In this document: positions 34,740-46,689 of the stretch, piece after piece | Layout: each line of letters opens with the position of its first letter | Position numbering within the stretch: position 1 is the stretch's first letter | From: Gigaspora rosea | Taxonomy: Eukaryota; Glomeromycota; Glomeromycetes; Diversisporales; Gigasporaceae | Direction: 5' to 3' | DNA: 64,000 nt | Assembly (NCBI GenBank): GCA_003550325.1 | Contig: QKWP01000498.1 | Span: forward strand, 53,511-117,510 | Translations under genes and position numbers: made by a program | The notes under the pieces: generated by a model | What the model was told of the DNA's origin: nothing | Databases searched by the model: none | The model's input: the letters and a program-made list of their open reading frames with translations, nothing else

Positions 34740-37250
34740 ACAGTGTTTTTCACCTCAAATTAAATCAAATATTAGGTATATTCGAATTTTGTAAATTTAT
34801 ATTAGCTTTGACTTAAATTTGATTTGAATTAAAAATTCTATATTGAATATAATTTAATTTTGTTTTTTAAAATTTTGTTTAAATCAAATCAAATATTTCA
34901 AATATTTGATCAAATAAAATATTTATCAATTTAAATTTAATTTATTTGAAAATTTTGTATTCGAATTTGACTTAATGTATTAATTTTAATTGTGATATAG
35001 ATAATAACTGTTATTTATCTACTAAATACTTGACTAATAAATTTGTTATTCAATATTTCTAATATAAGCATTAAATGACTTCTATATAACTTATTTGATC
35101 ATTTTATAATACACTATGCAAATATTCACACAATTTGTAAAAGGTGAATGAATTTTGTATAATGTATTAGACCATGTAAGTTAGATAGAAATTATTTATT
35201 AATTATATAGGACATATTTTATAATTGATTAAATCAAAATTATTTTGATTACTCCAAAATTTTTATTTTATATTAATGTATTTAATAAAACAATTTATAT
35301 TTTTAATATTACTATTAGTTTTGAAAAAGCATTAGATTAAATAGTATATATAAGTACTAGAATAAATTAGAATAATAGATAGACTTGGATATATAAATAC
35401 AAATAAATAAAATACAAGACAAATACCAAGCATATAATTATAAAGCTTAGTAATAAATATATAGTATAACCAAACCAATAATAGAATAGAATAGATATAA
35501 TAATGTTTATTATATAAAAGAAATCAACTTAAAACCAAAAACCTAAAGATACAAACAAAATAAATAAATTGGTATTTATATATATATTGATTAACTAGAA
35601 TTGTTTCTTTCCAATATGTTATTAGAGCAATTCCTATTTATTATATCTTTATTTATTACAAATGTTTATTATTACCAATACTAATAAAACTTTTTCATAT
35701 TGTTATCTAAATTAAGACCTTATATTTGAAATATTAATGCTATAATACTATCATTATTTTAAATATACTGTACTTACTATAAATTTTAATAACAAATATG
35801 AAAGTAATTAATATGTAAAAATTTTATAATTATTCTTAAATTAAATAAACAAATTAAAAATATTAAAAATCTTAGTTGGATAAAGATCTAAAATATTAAA
35901 ATTTTTGTACCTAATATAAAATAGTATTTATAAGAAAAATTTTAAGAATTGCATAAAAGTACAAAGAAGATTAAAAATGGTTGAAGCTGATACAAAAATA
36001 ACGAGTGAAAAATAAATTTATGTTTGAATAAAATTATAAACAACCCAAAAAATTGAAGTATTTAAATTCTCATGGGCACAAGTTGCTCTTATTTTTAGAC
36101 GTGCATATGGTCAAAAAAGCTAATAATAAGACTTGTATTAAATATATAGAAATTTAAAATTCCAGGATTATTCATAAAATTATTATGTATATAGTGTAGT
36201 CAAATTTTTGCAACACTCATTTAAATTGAAAATGAGATAACCTTTTTTTAAATTCAATATTAGTAAGACTTGAATCCAAAATTACTACTAATTATTCTCA
36301 TAATCTAAAATGCCCAGTTACATCACCAGAATCTAATTAGAAATAATTTTTGTATAACTTATATATCAAACCGATTAAACAACCGATTGTATCATACAAT
36401 GATTGAATTACCCAACATAATAATTTTTAGGTGTTGGATAGTTAAAATTTATAATTGATTTTATTGACAGGTTTTCCTTGTCACACTCATATAGTATTAT
36501 ACAATTATTCAATTATTTATCTTTAATGTAATGTATTTTAGTACTTATTATATTTATATATATATATATCAAAATTCTTATGCTGATTAAAAAAATTGCT
36601 TACCGTATAAGTACAAAATAATTTATTCATTCGTTATTTTGAGATGTTTTAAAATAAAGATCAATTATTAACTCAGTACATATACTGTACTATGTTAAAT
36701 ATATTAATCAAGGTGCAAGTTGTTTTTGGATACGCATAGACGTTATTTAATGCATTTAAAGAGTGTAATTGTTGAAGTAACTTCATTTATGAGCATTATT
36801 TCGATTAACAGTAATTGATGCAAGACAATTGGGTTTTGATTAATCAATACTAAAAGATTGTTTATTTGATTAGTTATTATGATTGATTAAAAATTCTTTT
36901 ACGATCCCTTATATAAAAAAAATTATAATATCAGATATCAAAAAATTTTTACGCATCTTTTTAATAAAATATTTAACGAGAGATGTGCAATTGATTTTAT
37001 TAAAATTAAAAATAGCTCACATTACCCTTCATTTATTAAAATTAAAAGTAACTCATATTACCCTTAATTTATTAAGATTTTAAGAAGCAATATGAAAATA
37101 ATTCCTTAAAATTCCCATTGCAAAAATTATTACCAAATCAATATTGATATGAATTTAAACATTTATCTAGTAGTAATATATATGAATATAACATTTGCAC
37201 TAGCAATTACGAAAAAAACAATCTTTCAACAAATTTCATGATAAACGTTT
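34740..37250. other. AT-rich spacer without recognisable genes
   Basis: The first part (34750-34970) consists of AATCAAATCAAATATT-type repeats shared with 22970-23100. The rest is very AT-rich. A small tandem repeat TTATTAAAATTAAAA-TA-CTCA-ATTACCC occurs near 36993-37080, and the short plus-strand frame across it is not convincing as a gene. Confidence 0.5.
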
Positions 37251-37254
37251 TTTT

Positions 37255-38130
37255 TTAAAACAAGTCATACAAGTCATACAAATCAATATCCTCTTGAAGT
37301 TTTGCTTCATTTTCCATTTGACCTCTCTCACCGATTTCAGCAATGGGAACACTTTGGGAATATAATAATAAATAAAATAATATATAATCTATGTAATTCG
37401 AGCATAATATTATAACAAATAAAAGATCACACCTTTCAATTCTAGGTTCAGACAAATAATCATGATTTTTTGTTCTTCCGAGAATAATTTTATCATAGAG
37501 ATCATAATCAGCACTATTAGAATCTTGAAGAGCGTTTAAAAACATCATACGTTCTTCTGGATCAGGTTCATTAGAAGGATGAAATTGATCACTTATTTTT
37601 ATTTCATTGGAGAGCTTGTAAAATTCATGTAATTTTTCGCGGCAATCATCAAGATTCTCAATAGGTTCCCAACTTTTTACAAAATAAGGATTAAACAAAA
37701 TATATATAAAAACGTATAACAATAAAGATATAGAAAGTAAAGGGAATTACGTGTCTTTGGAGTATCCTTTCCACACAACAAGGTAAAAGTCACGGCCCTA
37801 TAAATAAATATGTTTATACTGTAATACATAATACATAATACATAATTATAAGAGAATTTTTATTCAACACTTACATTTACAATTTTATGAGCAATAATAT
37901 GGTCGATTTCATATCTGTTTGGTTCCCAATTATCTACGTCATCATCCTTAGAGCCATGTCTAGTATATTCCATGTCTGTTGATTGATTATCGAATTTATT
38001 CCACTCACTTTCATCTAGCGAAAGATCTTTAACTAAATGAGCGACTTGCACATCTAATAATTAAAGGGTGAAAAGATTATGTTAAAGGAAAATTATAAAC
38101 ACTGATCATAGCATCGGTAATACTATTTAA

Positions 38131-38164
<34 letters not shown>

Positions 38165-38191
38165 TTCATCTCTATGTTTCTTGGGATTCAT
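37255..38191 (-). CDS. Chromodomain protein, five exons, 196 aa
   Basis: Exons are 38191-38164, 38053-37875, 37797-37751, 37672-37433 and 37351-37255. They are joined by GT-AG introns of 110, 77, 78 and 81 bp, and the coding total is 591 bases ending in TAA. The protein starts MNPKKHRDED. A chromodomain follows at about residues 58-100: YEIDHIIAHKIV, then DFYLVVWKGYS, then TWEPIENL and a C-terminal helix, with the aromatic cage positions Y, W and W. After it comes an acidic tail ending DLYDLYDLF. Chromodomains bind methylated lysine on histone H3, so a heterochromatin role is likely but inferred. Multiple in-phase introns and the absence of integrase argue for a host gene rather than a Ty3 chromointegrase tail. 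The first intron contains a 29-base T run (A on the coding strand) directly after the donor. The gene is intact. Confidence 0.85.
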
Positions 38192-38879
38192 TATGACTTA
38201 AAAGTATATTTTTATTCGTAGTCGTTAAAGATTCTTTAAGCAAAAAAGATTACTAGGATTGATAATAATTAAAATTTTTTTTTATTTTAGTTTTTTAAAA
38301 AAGGAGAGAATTGTATCGTATCAAAATAATGGGTACCTCGTTTTCTAATGATTTAGCAAGAACAGGCAGGACTTTATAAATAAATCGACAATTTATATCT
38401 AAAATTATGTTAAAATGGATTTTAAATAACGTTATTGAATTTTGAAGAAGCAAATATAAATAGAGTGACAGCTTCGCATAGATCAACGAATAGTACTTTT
38501 TATTATAATTCGTATGTATATAAATTGTTGATTGGATTATTTTTTTTTCAAATATAATATCAATACGCAATATGTACGTACGTATTATACTGATTGTTTA
38601 ATCCCAACAGAGCTATTATTTATTTATTAAATAACGTCAATAAAAACAATCCACGTGAATTTAAAAACAAATCTCCGGATCTGCGTGATTGCGATCGCCC
38701 AATAAAATTTGATAAATTTTGATGTACAAAAACAATGCAATATTTTATGAACAAATGAAACTTTTAAAGTACAAAAATTTTTTACTACCGAATTTTAAAG
38801 ATACTAAACTGATTATGAAAGGGGCCAATTTTTGTATCCACATATGACGTTCATACCCCCTAACAAAAATAAAAATTTT

Positions 38880-40115
38880 AAAACTTTAAATAAAAATATC
38901 TTAACAACTACCTGGGCATATTCGATAAAAAATTTTTTTATTTGATTCTATAAATCTGTAGAATTCAGATAAAAAAATATTAAATTTGGTCAAGTAGCTG
39001 TCAAGATATCTTCAAAGTTAAAGAAAAATCAAACCGTCTATCAAAACAAAAGCTGTACCAAATTTTTTTTTAAAACTTTGAGCGAAGATATCTTGACAAT
39101 TACCTGACCAAATTTGACGGACTTTTTTTTTTTATTTGAATTCTATAGATTCATAGAATTCAAATCAAATATCTTTGTTCAAATTTAAAGAAAAATCAAA
39201 ACGTCTATAAAACAGAAGCTGCGCCAAATTTTTCTTAAACCTTTGAGCGAAGATATCTTAACAACCACTTGACCAAATCCGATGAACTTTTTTTATTTGA
39301 ATCCATTGGATCCATAGAATTCAAATAAAAAAATTCATCGAATTTTGTCAAGTGATTTTCAAAATATCTTCGTTCAAATTTAAAGAAAATCAGAACTCTA
39401 TCAAAACAGAAGCTGCACCAATTTTTTTTTAATTAGCAATCACCTGACCAAATCCGATAAACTTTTTTTTATTTGAAAAAAAAAAAAAAAACAAAAACGA
39501 AAATTTCAGATAATAAATGCTGAAAATGTTTATTGATTTGTACGTATATCTAAAGAATTCAAAAAAAAAAAAAGGTTATCAAATTTGGTCAGGTGGAACG
39601 GCATTAAACTAAAGTAATATCAAGTGTAAATCTATATGCACNATGTATCCAAAATTCAAATAAAAAAAAAAAAGTTCATCGAATTTGGTCAGTTTGTTGT
39701 TAATATATCTTCGCTCAAAGTTTTAAAAAAAATTTGACGCAGCTTCTGTTTTTGAATTTTTTTTTCAAGATATCCTGATAATCACTCGACAAAATTCGAT
39801 TAAATTTTTTTTATGTGAATTTTACGGATTTATAGAATTCAAATAAAAAAAAAAAAAAGAGCTCAAGTGGTTGTCACGATATTTTCGATCAAAGTTTTAA
39901 AAAAAAATTTGGTACAGCTTTTGCTTTGATAGACGTTTTGATTTTTCTTTAACTTTAAATGAAGATATCTTGACAGCTACTTGACAAAGTTCGATAAAAA
40001 ATTTTTATTTAAATTCTACATATCTAAAGAATTCAAAAAAAAAAAAAGGTTATCAAATTTGGTCAGGTGGAACGGCATTAAACTAAAGTAATATCAAGTG
40101 TAAATCTATATGCAC
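38880..40115. repeat. Diverged ~180-bp repeats in opposing orientations
   Basis: Units contain TTTGAGCGAAGATATCTT, GACAA-TACCTGACCAAATT, a GATTCTATAGA-TC-ATAGAATTC dyad, AAAGAAAAATCAAA-CGTCTAT and AACAGAAGCTGC-CCAAATTT. At about 38900-39480 they run in one direction, and at about 39660-39990 in the other, making a large diverged inverted repeat. A 95-bp segment (39547-39641) is repeated exactly at about 40021-40115, with an N at 39642. Bases 38200-38880 hold no supportable gene. Confidence 0.6.
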
Positions 40116-40799
40116 AATATACTTAACGTACGTACATGATTTTTTTTTTTGTAAATATAAAATTTGTACTAAACTTTTTATTTTATATATGAGCTGTTCT
40201 CAAGCAGTTCTCTTGCTGATTGCTCATCCATTTCGATAATTCAATCTTTTTATTAATAATTTTACCGAAGTTCATTGTGCGAAAAACAGATTTAAACCTA
40301 AATCGATCAGATTATTTTTAACTATTTAGATTATCTTATAAACCATAAAGGAAAGCGTTTGAAAACAGGTTTAAACTGAAAATTTTCGTCCAATTTGATT
40401 GGAGTATGATAATTTTTGGTTTGATCAACATTGCTTGTTTTTAACAGTATTTTTTTACTTTCGCATTTTTTTATTTGTTAATTTTTCTGCAAATTTGATT
40501 AAGAGCTGAAGTGTTATAATAATAATGTTTTCATAAAATTTTAAAGTTATTAAGTGTCTCGAACTTTATTAATGAAAAAATTTCACTACTATGACTTATG
40601 TACGTCCTGTTTGATAATTTGGAATAATCTCTAACAGCTGAACAATCGGAAAATTGCCCAGTGTCCAAACTGTCCAGTAAAAGCAATGTACTATTAGGAA
40701 AATAAAGACTGGACAATATAAATTAAAAAAAAATTATAATTAAAAATTATTAAAAAAAGTAAAACTATAAACTATATAATTAAAACATAAAATATATAT

Positions 40800-40925
40800 A
40801 AAAAAACTTCGATCGTTTTTTTAAAAAAACTTCGATTATTTCTTTTTTTTTGTAAAAAAAAAAACATCGATTATTTCTTTTTTTTTAAAAACAAAAACTT
40901 CGATTATTTCTTTTAAAAAAAAAAA
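40800..40925 (+). repeat. Four tandem ~38-bp ACTTCGATTATTTCTTTT units
   Basis: Consecutive units read AAAAACTTCGAT-TTTC and then a T or A run, alternating poly-T and poly-A stretches. They can fold back on each other. The 40120-41340 interval otherwise shows only AT-rich spacer. Confidence 0.6.
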
Positions 40926-41348
40926 CAATCTAACTTTAAAGATATTAATTCACCGAAAGCTCGCCTTAAACCTATCAGTAAAGCTTGCTGATAAATTAAT
41001 GTTTGTGGACCAAGATGTTTATGAAGTGAGAGTACCGTAGTTATGCACATACTAAAATATATAAAAAATTGATCTGATTTTTAAGATTAATAAAATTTTT
41101 AATATTAAGATCAAAGACATAGTTCTGAATTTTGACTATTAGAATTAGCAGGTGACTTCAAAAAGCATTAGCACCTAACTAGATGTGTGATTTTGACAAA
41201 ATATAAATATATAAAACATTGGACATACACAGGACAATTCCATAATACGTATCATTGATGTAGTGTAAAATTTTATGCATATAATACACATTTATATCAA
41301 AAACGTTATTAACGAACTCAATCATTAAAATTTTTAAACTTGATTAAA

Positions 41349-42884
41349 TGGAATTAAAATCTTTGAAAAACTTTCAAATAATTATCTTGAACTTCTTAAT
41401 GACGAGAAGCATTTAAACATAGTCATTAATGTTGGTGAACCTCCAAATACAAAGACATTCCGAACACATTCTGCAATTTTAAAATACAGATCTTTATATT
41501 TTCGTAATGAATTAAATAATATCAATAAAAAAAAAAAATATTAAACCTTTAAATTTAAAAAAAATCCAACATTTGAAATTATTATCAAGTAAGTTATTTT
41601 ATATTATATTACAAAAAGTCATAACTTAATTTATAACATAACAAAAAGGAATCTAAAATTATACATAAATTTTATACAAAGGTATATATATGGAGGAATA
41701 ACCACACTTGAAAACATGATGCATCATTTATTTTTGAACTTATGATCGTTGCTTGTGAATTTCTTTTTGATGAGTTGGTCAATCAACTTCAAACTCATTT
41801 AATTGAAAAGGAGGCTAATTGGCTTCGTTTACATTTAAATTATATTTATCAAAAAAGTTCTAGAATAATAAACAAGATTTACAAAACTGGTTTAATGATA
41901 TTGTGGTAAAGTATCCTAATAAGATTTTTGATTCAGAAGAATTCTTAACACTTCAAGAAAACGTTTTAGTCTCACTTATTAGCCGAGATGATTTACAATT
42001 AGAAGAAATAAAAATTTGGAATTATTTTATAAAATGGGGAATTGAAAAAAATCCCAGCCTACCATCCGATTCTGAAGATTGGTCCTATGAGAATTTTATT
42101 GCTTTAAAGACTACTCTACAAAATTGTTTACCTCATATCCGTTATTTTCAAATGTCTGGTAATGATATTATTAAATAATGTACAACCTTATCAACAAATT
42201 ATTGAAAAAAACCTTTGGAAAGATATAATTAACAAATGAACCAATATCTTCTGTCCTTACATCTCGAATAATTTTAAAACCAATATTACCGACTAATATT
42301 GTTAAACCTTTTTCAACTGTCATAAATGAAGCACATGCAGCTGAAATTGCTTCATGGGTTGATATGAAAAAACTTACATATTTGATTAACAGTTAAAGAT
42401 AATCCTTATGAGTTTAAATTACTTCCTCGTCGAAGCAAAGATGGTTTTACTCGTTATTCATTTTGGAATTTATGTGATAAGAAAATTCATCACGCTGTAG
42501 TTATGAAAGTTAAGGGTACTGATGAAATTCTTGGTGGATATAATCCTATAGGTTGGAATAAACATTATCATAATCAACATAGGTATTGCGAAGATAGTTT
42601 TATTTTTTCATTGAAAATGGTAATATTCAAAATTCTATTTTAAGTCGTGTAAAAAAACCAGAGAAAGCAATTTACTGTAGTTCTAATCATGGTCCAATTT
42701 TTCTGGTAATACTCTTTTTATGTACAATGATTTTAATCTAAATGAATACTGTTGGGTTGGTGAAACAGGTGTATATGATAAACTAATTAGAAATGATACT
42801 GCTATATATCAAAATGTCTCGTGGGCTACATATAAAGTATCATGCTTTATAATAGAAGAATATGAAATATTTCAAATTAGCTAA
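41349..42884 (+). pseudogene. BTB-BACK-TLDc pseudogene (paralog of 49281-50839)
   Basis: The whole length can be aligned with the intact gene at 49281-50839, including the intron position (AAGTAAGTTATTT near 41587) and about 50 bp of upstream sequence. The start region already differs by a frameshift (ATGGAATTAAAATCTTTG). An A12 run near 41527 shifts the frame, and the exon 2 start is damaged near 41700. Further shifts occur near 41865, near 42172 (AATAATG instead of continuing), around 42376 and around 42615. Only 41903-42178 remains a long open stretch, covering the BACK domain. The TLDc part still shows GGYNPIGW and a final EEYEIFQIS. It is clearly dead. Confidence 0.85.
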
Positions 42885-43429
42885 AATTTTAAAATTGTTT
42901 ATATTGATTAATAGAATAAATAGAGTTATTATGATTATGTGTCTAGGTTTCAAATAAGTAATAATAATTTTAATTAATTTTTAAATTGCTAAGATTTTAG
43001 TAATAGATAAATTAAAAAGTTAGTTAAAAGACGCCAACGGCGTCCTGGGATACCTCTTTATTAAAAAAAATAAATAAAGAAAAAATATTTAATAACTTTT
43101 TAAAAACATAATCTTAACAAAATATTATAAACATATTAGAAATTATTCATACATCACCCGCACCCATTTTTGTTTAAAAAACAACAATTTAACTTTTAGA
43201 TATTAGCAGATTAGGGGTAGAAGATATTGGATGCAAAATTAACAAGTACGGTAATCTTTTTTATTAGAAACCCAAATAATGGTTTCTTAAAAATTTGGTT
43301 TGTAATACAAAGACTATTGGACGATCATGGGGGTAAAATTTTACGTATTATTTTTAATATGATTATTATATTATTAATTATTGTAATTTTTTATTTTATT
43401 TTATTATAATAAGTACAGTATACATTATT

Positions 43430-43976
43430 CGGCAAAAATTTTTGAATAACGGTAAATTGGCTCAACCGGTCAAATGAACACGTGACGCGAAGCGGCACAT
43501 GTCAGCCAATCATTTGCCCGGTTGAACCAATTTACCGTTATTCAAAAATTTTTGCCTGTTATCCGACAATTTATGATCATGATTGGTAGAGAGTTACCGG
43601 CTGAGTTTGTAACACATGAAAAAGATAACAGAAAAGAAATAAATTCATAAGAGTTTGTCGGATAATTATTATTATCCGTAATCTTACTATGATCAGATTG
43701 CCAAATAACTTTGGTTATTTGGCACACTCACGTGATTTCTGCCAAATAACAAGTTATTTGGCAGAAAACACGTGAACATTGCCAAATAACCAAGTTATTT
43801 GGCAATCTGGTCGTCGTAAGCTGCCGGATAACACCGTTATTGAATGCCAAGCACCAATAACTAAATTTAATGTTCCCCTTTGGGGCCCAGAAGCTGACAC
43901 ATTAAATTTTACAGCCAGATAATGAAGTTATTTTACAAATAACTCCCGTTATTGGATGCGAAGCATCCAATAACTA
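43430..43976. repeat. Cluster of consecutive palindromes (fold-back MITE family, copy 2)
   Basis: First is a long hairpin: CGGCAAAAATTTTTGAATAA and further to 43476 pairs with 43511-43557, with a loop containing GACGCGAAGCGGCAC. After a spacer with GTTTGTCGGATAAT come three neighbouring dyads of GCCAAATAAC/GTTATTTGGC (about 43700-43723, 43740-43763 and 43777-43806), separated by CACGTGA. Last is GTTATTGGATGC-GAA-GCATCCAATAAC (about 43951-43976), a perfect 12-bp stem with a GAA loop. The first part is related to 5769-6130. Confidence 0.75.
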
Positions 43977-44414
43977 TATATTATTCATGTGATATATAAT
44001 CGTAAATTTTTTTGCCTTGATATTTATGCATAAAATGACATCATCATTTATGCAAAATGTTACGACAAAAAATTTCACATGCTAATAATATAAAAATAAC
44101 AGTAAATTTTTTCATTGGAGTTATTAAATTTTATTATTAGATACTATTTAGACCATATAATAATAATATTGTTAATATAAAATAGATATAATGTAACATA
44201 TATAGCAAAAGCATAGTTTTCTATAAAGTATCAAATCATAGTAAATATTATTATGTAATCCGTTATAAAGTATCCATATAATTAAAATTAATGTATCATT
44301 TTTCTAACTCTAACAAGGAACCAAATCCTTAATTTGGGCCAGCTAGTCTAAATATTCACCATAGTCTCCTGCATTTAATAATATTTTAAATCTAAAATTT
44401 AAGACTATTTGTTG

Positions 44415-44640
44415 GGATAAACGATATGATGATTTATTTTTTTCATTGAAAAATAGTAACATTCAAATTTATATTTTTGAAAAACAAGAGAAAGCAATTT
44501 CAGTTGCTCTAATTTTTGTCCAATCTTTGGGCCTGGTTTGATCATGCATTTCGTCGTAATTTTAGTCAAACTGACAACTGTTGGACTAATGAAAATATAA
44601 ACTACAGGATTAAATAGATCATATACGTATTTATATTATG
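44415..44640 (+). pseudogene. TLDc C-terminal fragment
   Basis: A short piece can be translated as WDKRYDD, then FFSLKNSNIQ, with a later damaged equivalent of the region ending in CWTGDTGVYENI. It corresponds to the last third of the TLDc domain in the gene at 50480-50740. The upstream parts are absent. It is probably debris from another duplicated copy, located about 1.5 kb downstream of the pseudogene at 41349-42884. Confidence 0.65.
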
Positions 44641-45671
44641 ATTAATATCTTAATCATATGCGTAATTTAATAAAGTTTATTACGTAAATAACCCATTATT
44701 TTTATTATCAAATGAGTTTTTCATTTCAATCAACAAAATTTTTACTATAAACTATCTTTTTTTTGATAATTGCCTTGGAAAATTTTACAACCAATAAAGT
44801 ATTCAAAAAGATCGTTCAAGCATTTTGTCACGGATAACAATGAATTCTTAATTATCTATTCAGAATTAAACCTTCAGTTTTTCAAATCTGATTATTATTA
44901 ATATGTCGCGGGTACTTTATTCACCCGTTTTTATACATTCAAGTCATAGAATAACTAGGTCATTTCATTGAACTATCAGACTTATTATAATTCTAGTTCA
45001 CTGAAAAAACCTTGGTTAATTCATAATTTATGCTTATAAAAAAAAACAGAGTTCCCTGAAATATCCATAAAATAAAAACTTCATGTTCGTTAAAATTATC
45101 TTTAGGTTCACAAAAAAAAAAAGATATAATTTATCTGCTAAAAATTTTTTTGTTTAATAATTTTCCTACATAATTTTAATTTCGTGAGAAAAAAAAATTT
45201 TCATAATCTTATAATCATTAAGGCGCATTCGTGTAATTTGTATTGACTAAATTCTAAAATGGGTCACTTTTCTTATTGTAAATTCATATAGATAACATAT
45301 AACCTATCTTTACATGAAAAGGATGAAAAGGGTGAATTAGACTTGAGAATGCATATTTCATTTTTACATGATCAAAATGATTGATAAAAATATAGGGGAT
45401 ACTTGTTATGGGAAATAATTTTATGAGGATTTTAAAAATGATTTATACTATTTTCTTATTTTTTTTTTTATCTATTTTTATATACGATTATTATCTTTTT
45501 TATTATGTTATATTTTATTTAGATGTACATAATTTATGAATTTGGAAAGACTCATGTATAAATATTTTAATAATGAAGAAAATTAAAATTATACTATTTA
45601 AAAGACATAAAATCCACAAAGATTCCGATCAAAGTTTTAAAAAAAATAATCATGTATTTATATAAATAAAT

Positions 45672-46664
45672 GGTCCGGTGCGAAAATGTAGACGCACCAA
45701 AACTAAAATTTATTTTAACTACATATAAAAGTTTTTCAATTTTAATTATTTATTTATGATTTTTTATATCAAATAAAGGAAGTACTAAGCTACGTTTTGT
45801 ATAATTTTTATTATTATTTTATAGTAAGTTTATTTTATTATAAATTTTTAGAAAATCCTATTTTTTTAAAAAAAAATAAAAAATTTTTTTTAAAAAATTA
45901 TTTTCGCCAACAATATGCAACTTTATAAGCTTGTACTATGCAACTGCATTTCCATACATTTGCTAAATATAGCGTTAAAATTTTAATTGGATTAATAGTT
46001 AGACTAAAAACTAATTTTCATAATAAAGGGTTAAATATTACTATATATAGTAATTTTATATATAGTAATTATCATTAAATATTTAAAAATTTATATTTTA
46101 ACAACTAATAATTCAATTAAGCTAAAATTTTAACTCATATTTAGCATATGTATAACAATACATTTGTATAATATAAACTTACAAAGTTGTAAATTAGTAA
46201 CAAAAATATATTTATTTTTAAAAGGCATTTTTTTGCTTTTTTTTTTAAAAAAAATAAATTTTAAACCATTATTAAACGACAATATGTATATAAAAAAAGA
46301 TAATAAATTTTATATTAAAAGATAGCATAGAACTTGGTTTATTTAGTACAAAAAAAATTATAAATAGGTAATTAAAAATTAAAAAATTTTTATATATAGA
46401 TAAATTAATTTTTTAATTTTAATATTTTATATCTTTGCATTTTACAAATTGAAAAAATAAGTGATTAATAAAAGTTTTTACAGAATTAAAAGTTTTTACT
46501 GAAATAAAAGTTTTTACAGAAATAAAATTTTTTAATAAAATTTATATTTAAACATTTCCTTAAATCAAGCATAATAAATAAAGTTATTTAAACATTTATA
46601 TTAAATTTTAGAAAAAATTCTTTATTATAAATAAATTGGTGTATCTACATTTTTGCACCGGACC
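45672..46664. mobile_element. 993-bp inverted-repeat element with GGTCCGGTGC ends
   Basis: The left end is GGTCCGGTGCGAAAATGTAG and the right end is CTACATTTTTGCACCGGACC. The arms of about 28 bp are inverted with two or three mismatches. The interior is extremely AT-rich with no open frame of interest. The target duplication is unclear. The family is not recognised. Bases 44650-45670 are AT-rich spacer. Confidence 0.7.
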
Positions 46665-46689
46665 TAGAAAATAATTGCAAATTATAGTT

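Noticed and set aside
40531-40716. 61-codon minus-strand frame
   Set aside because: No domain or splice context; chance frame.
43227-43409. 60-codon frame with a hydrophobic end
   Set aside because: The hydrophobic tail is poly-T/AT-rich translation (Ile, Phe, Leu); no signal of a real gene.
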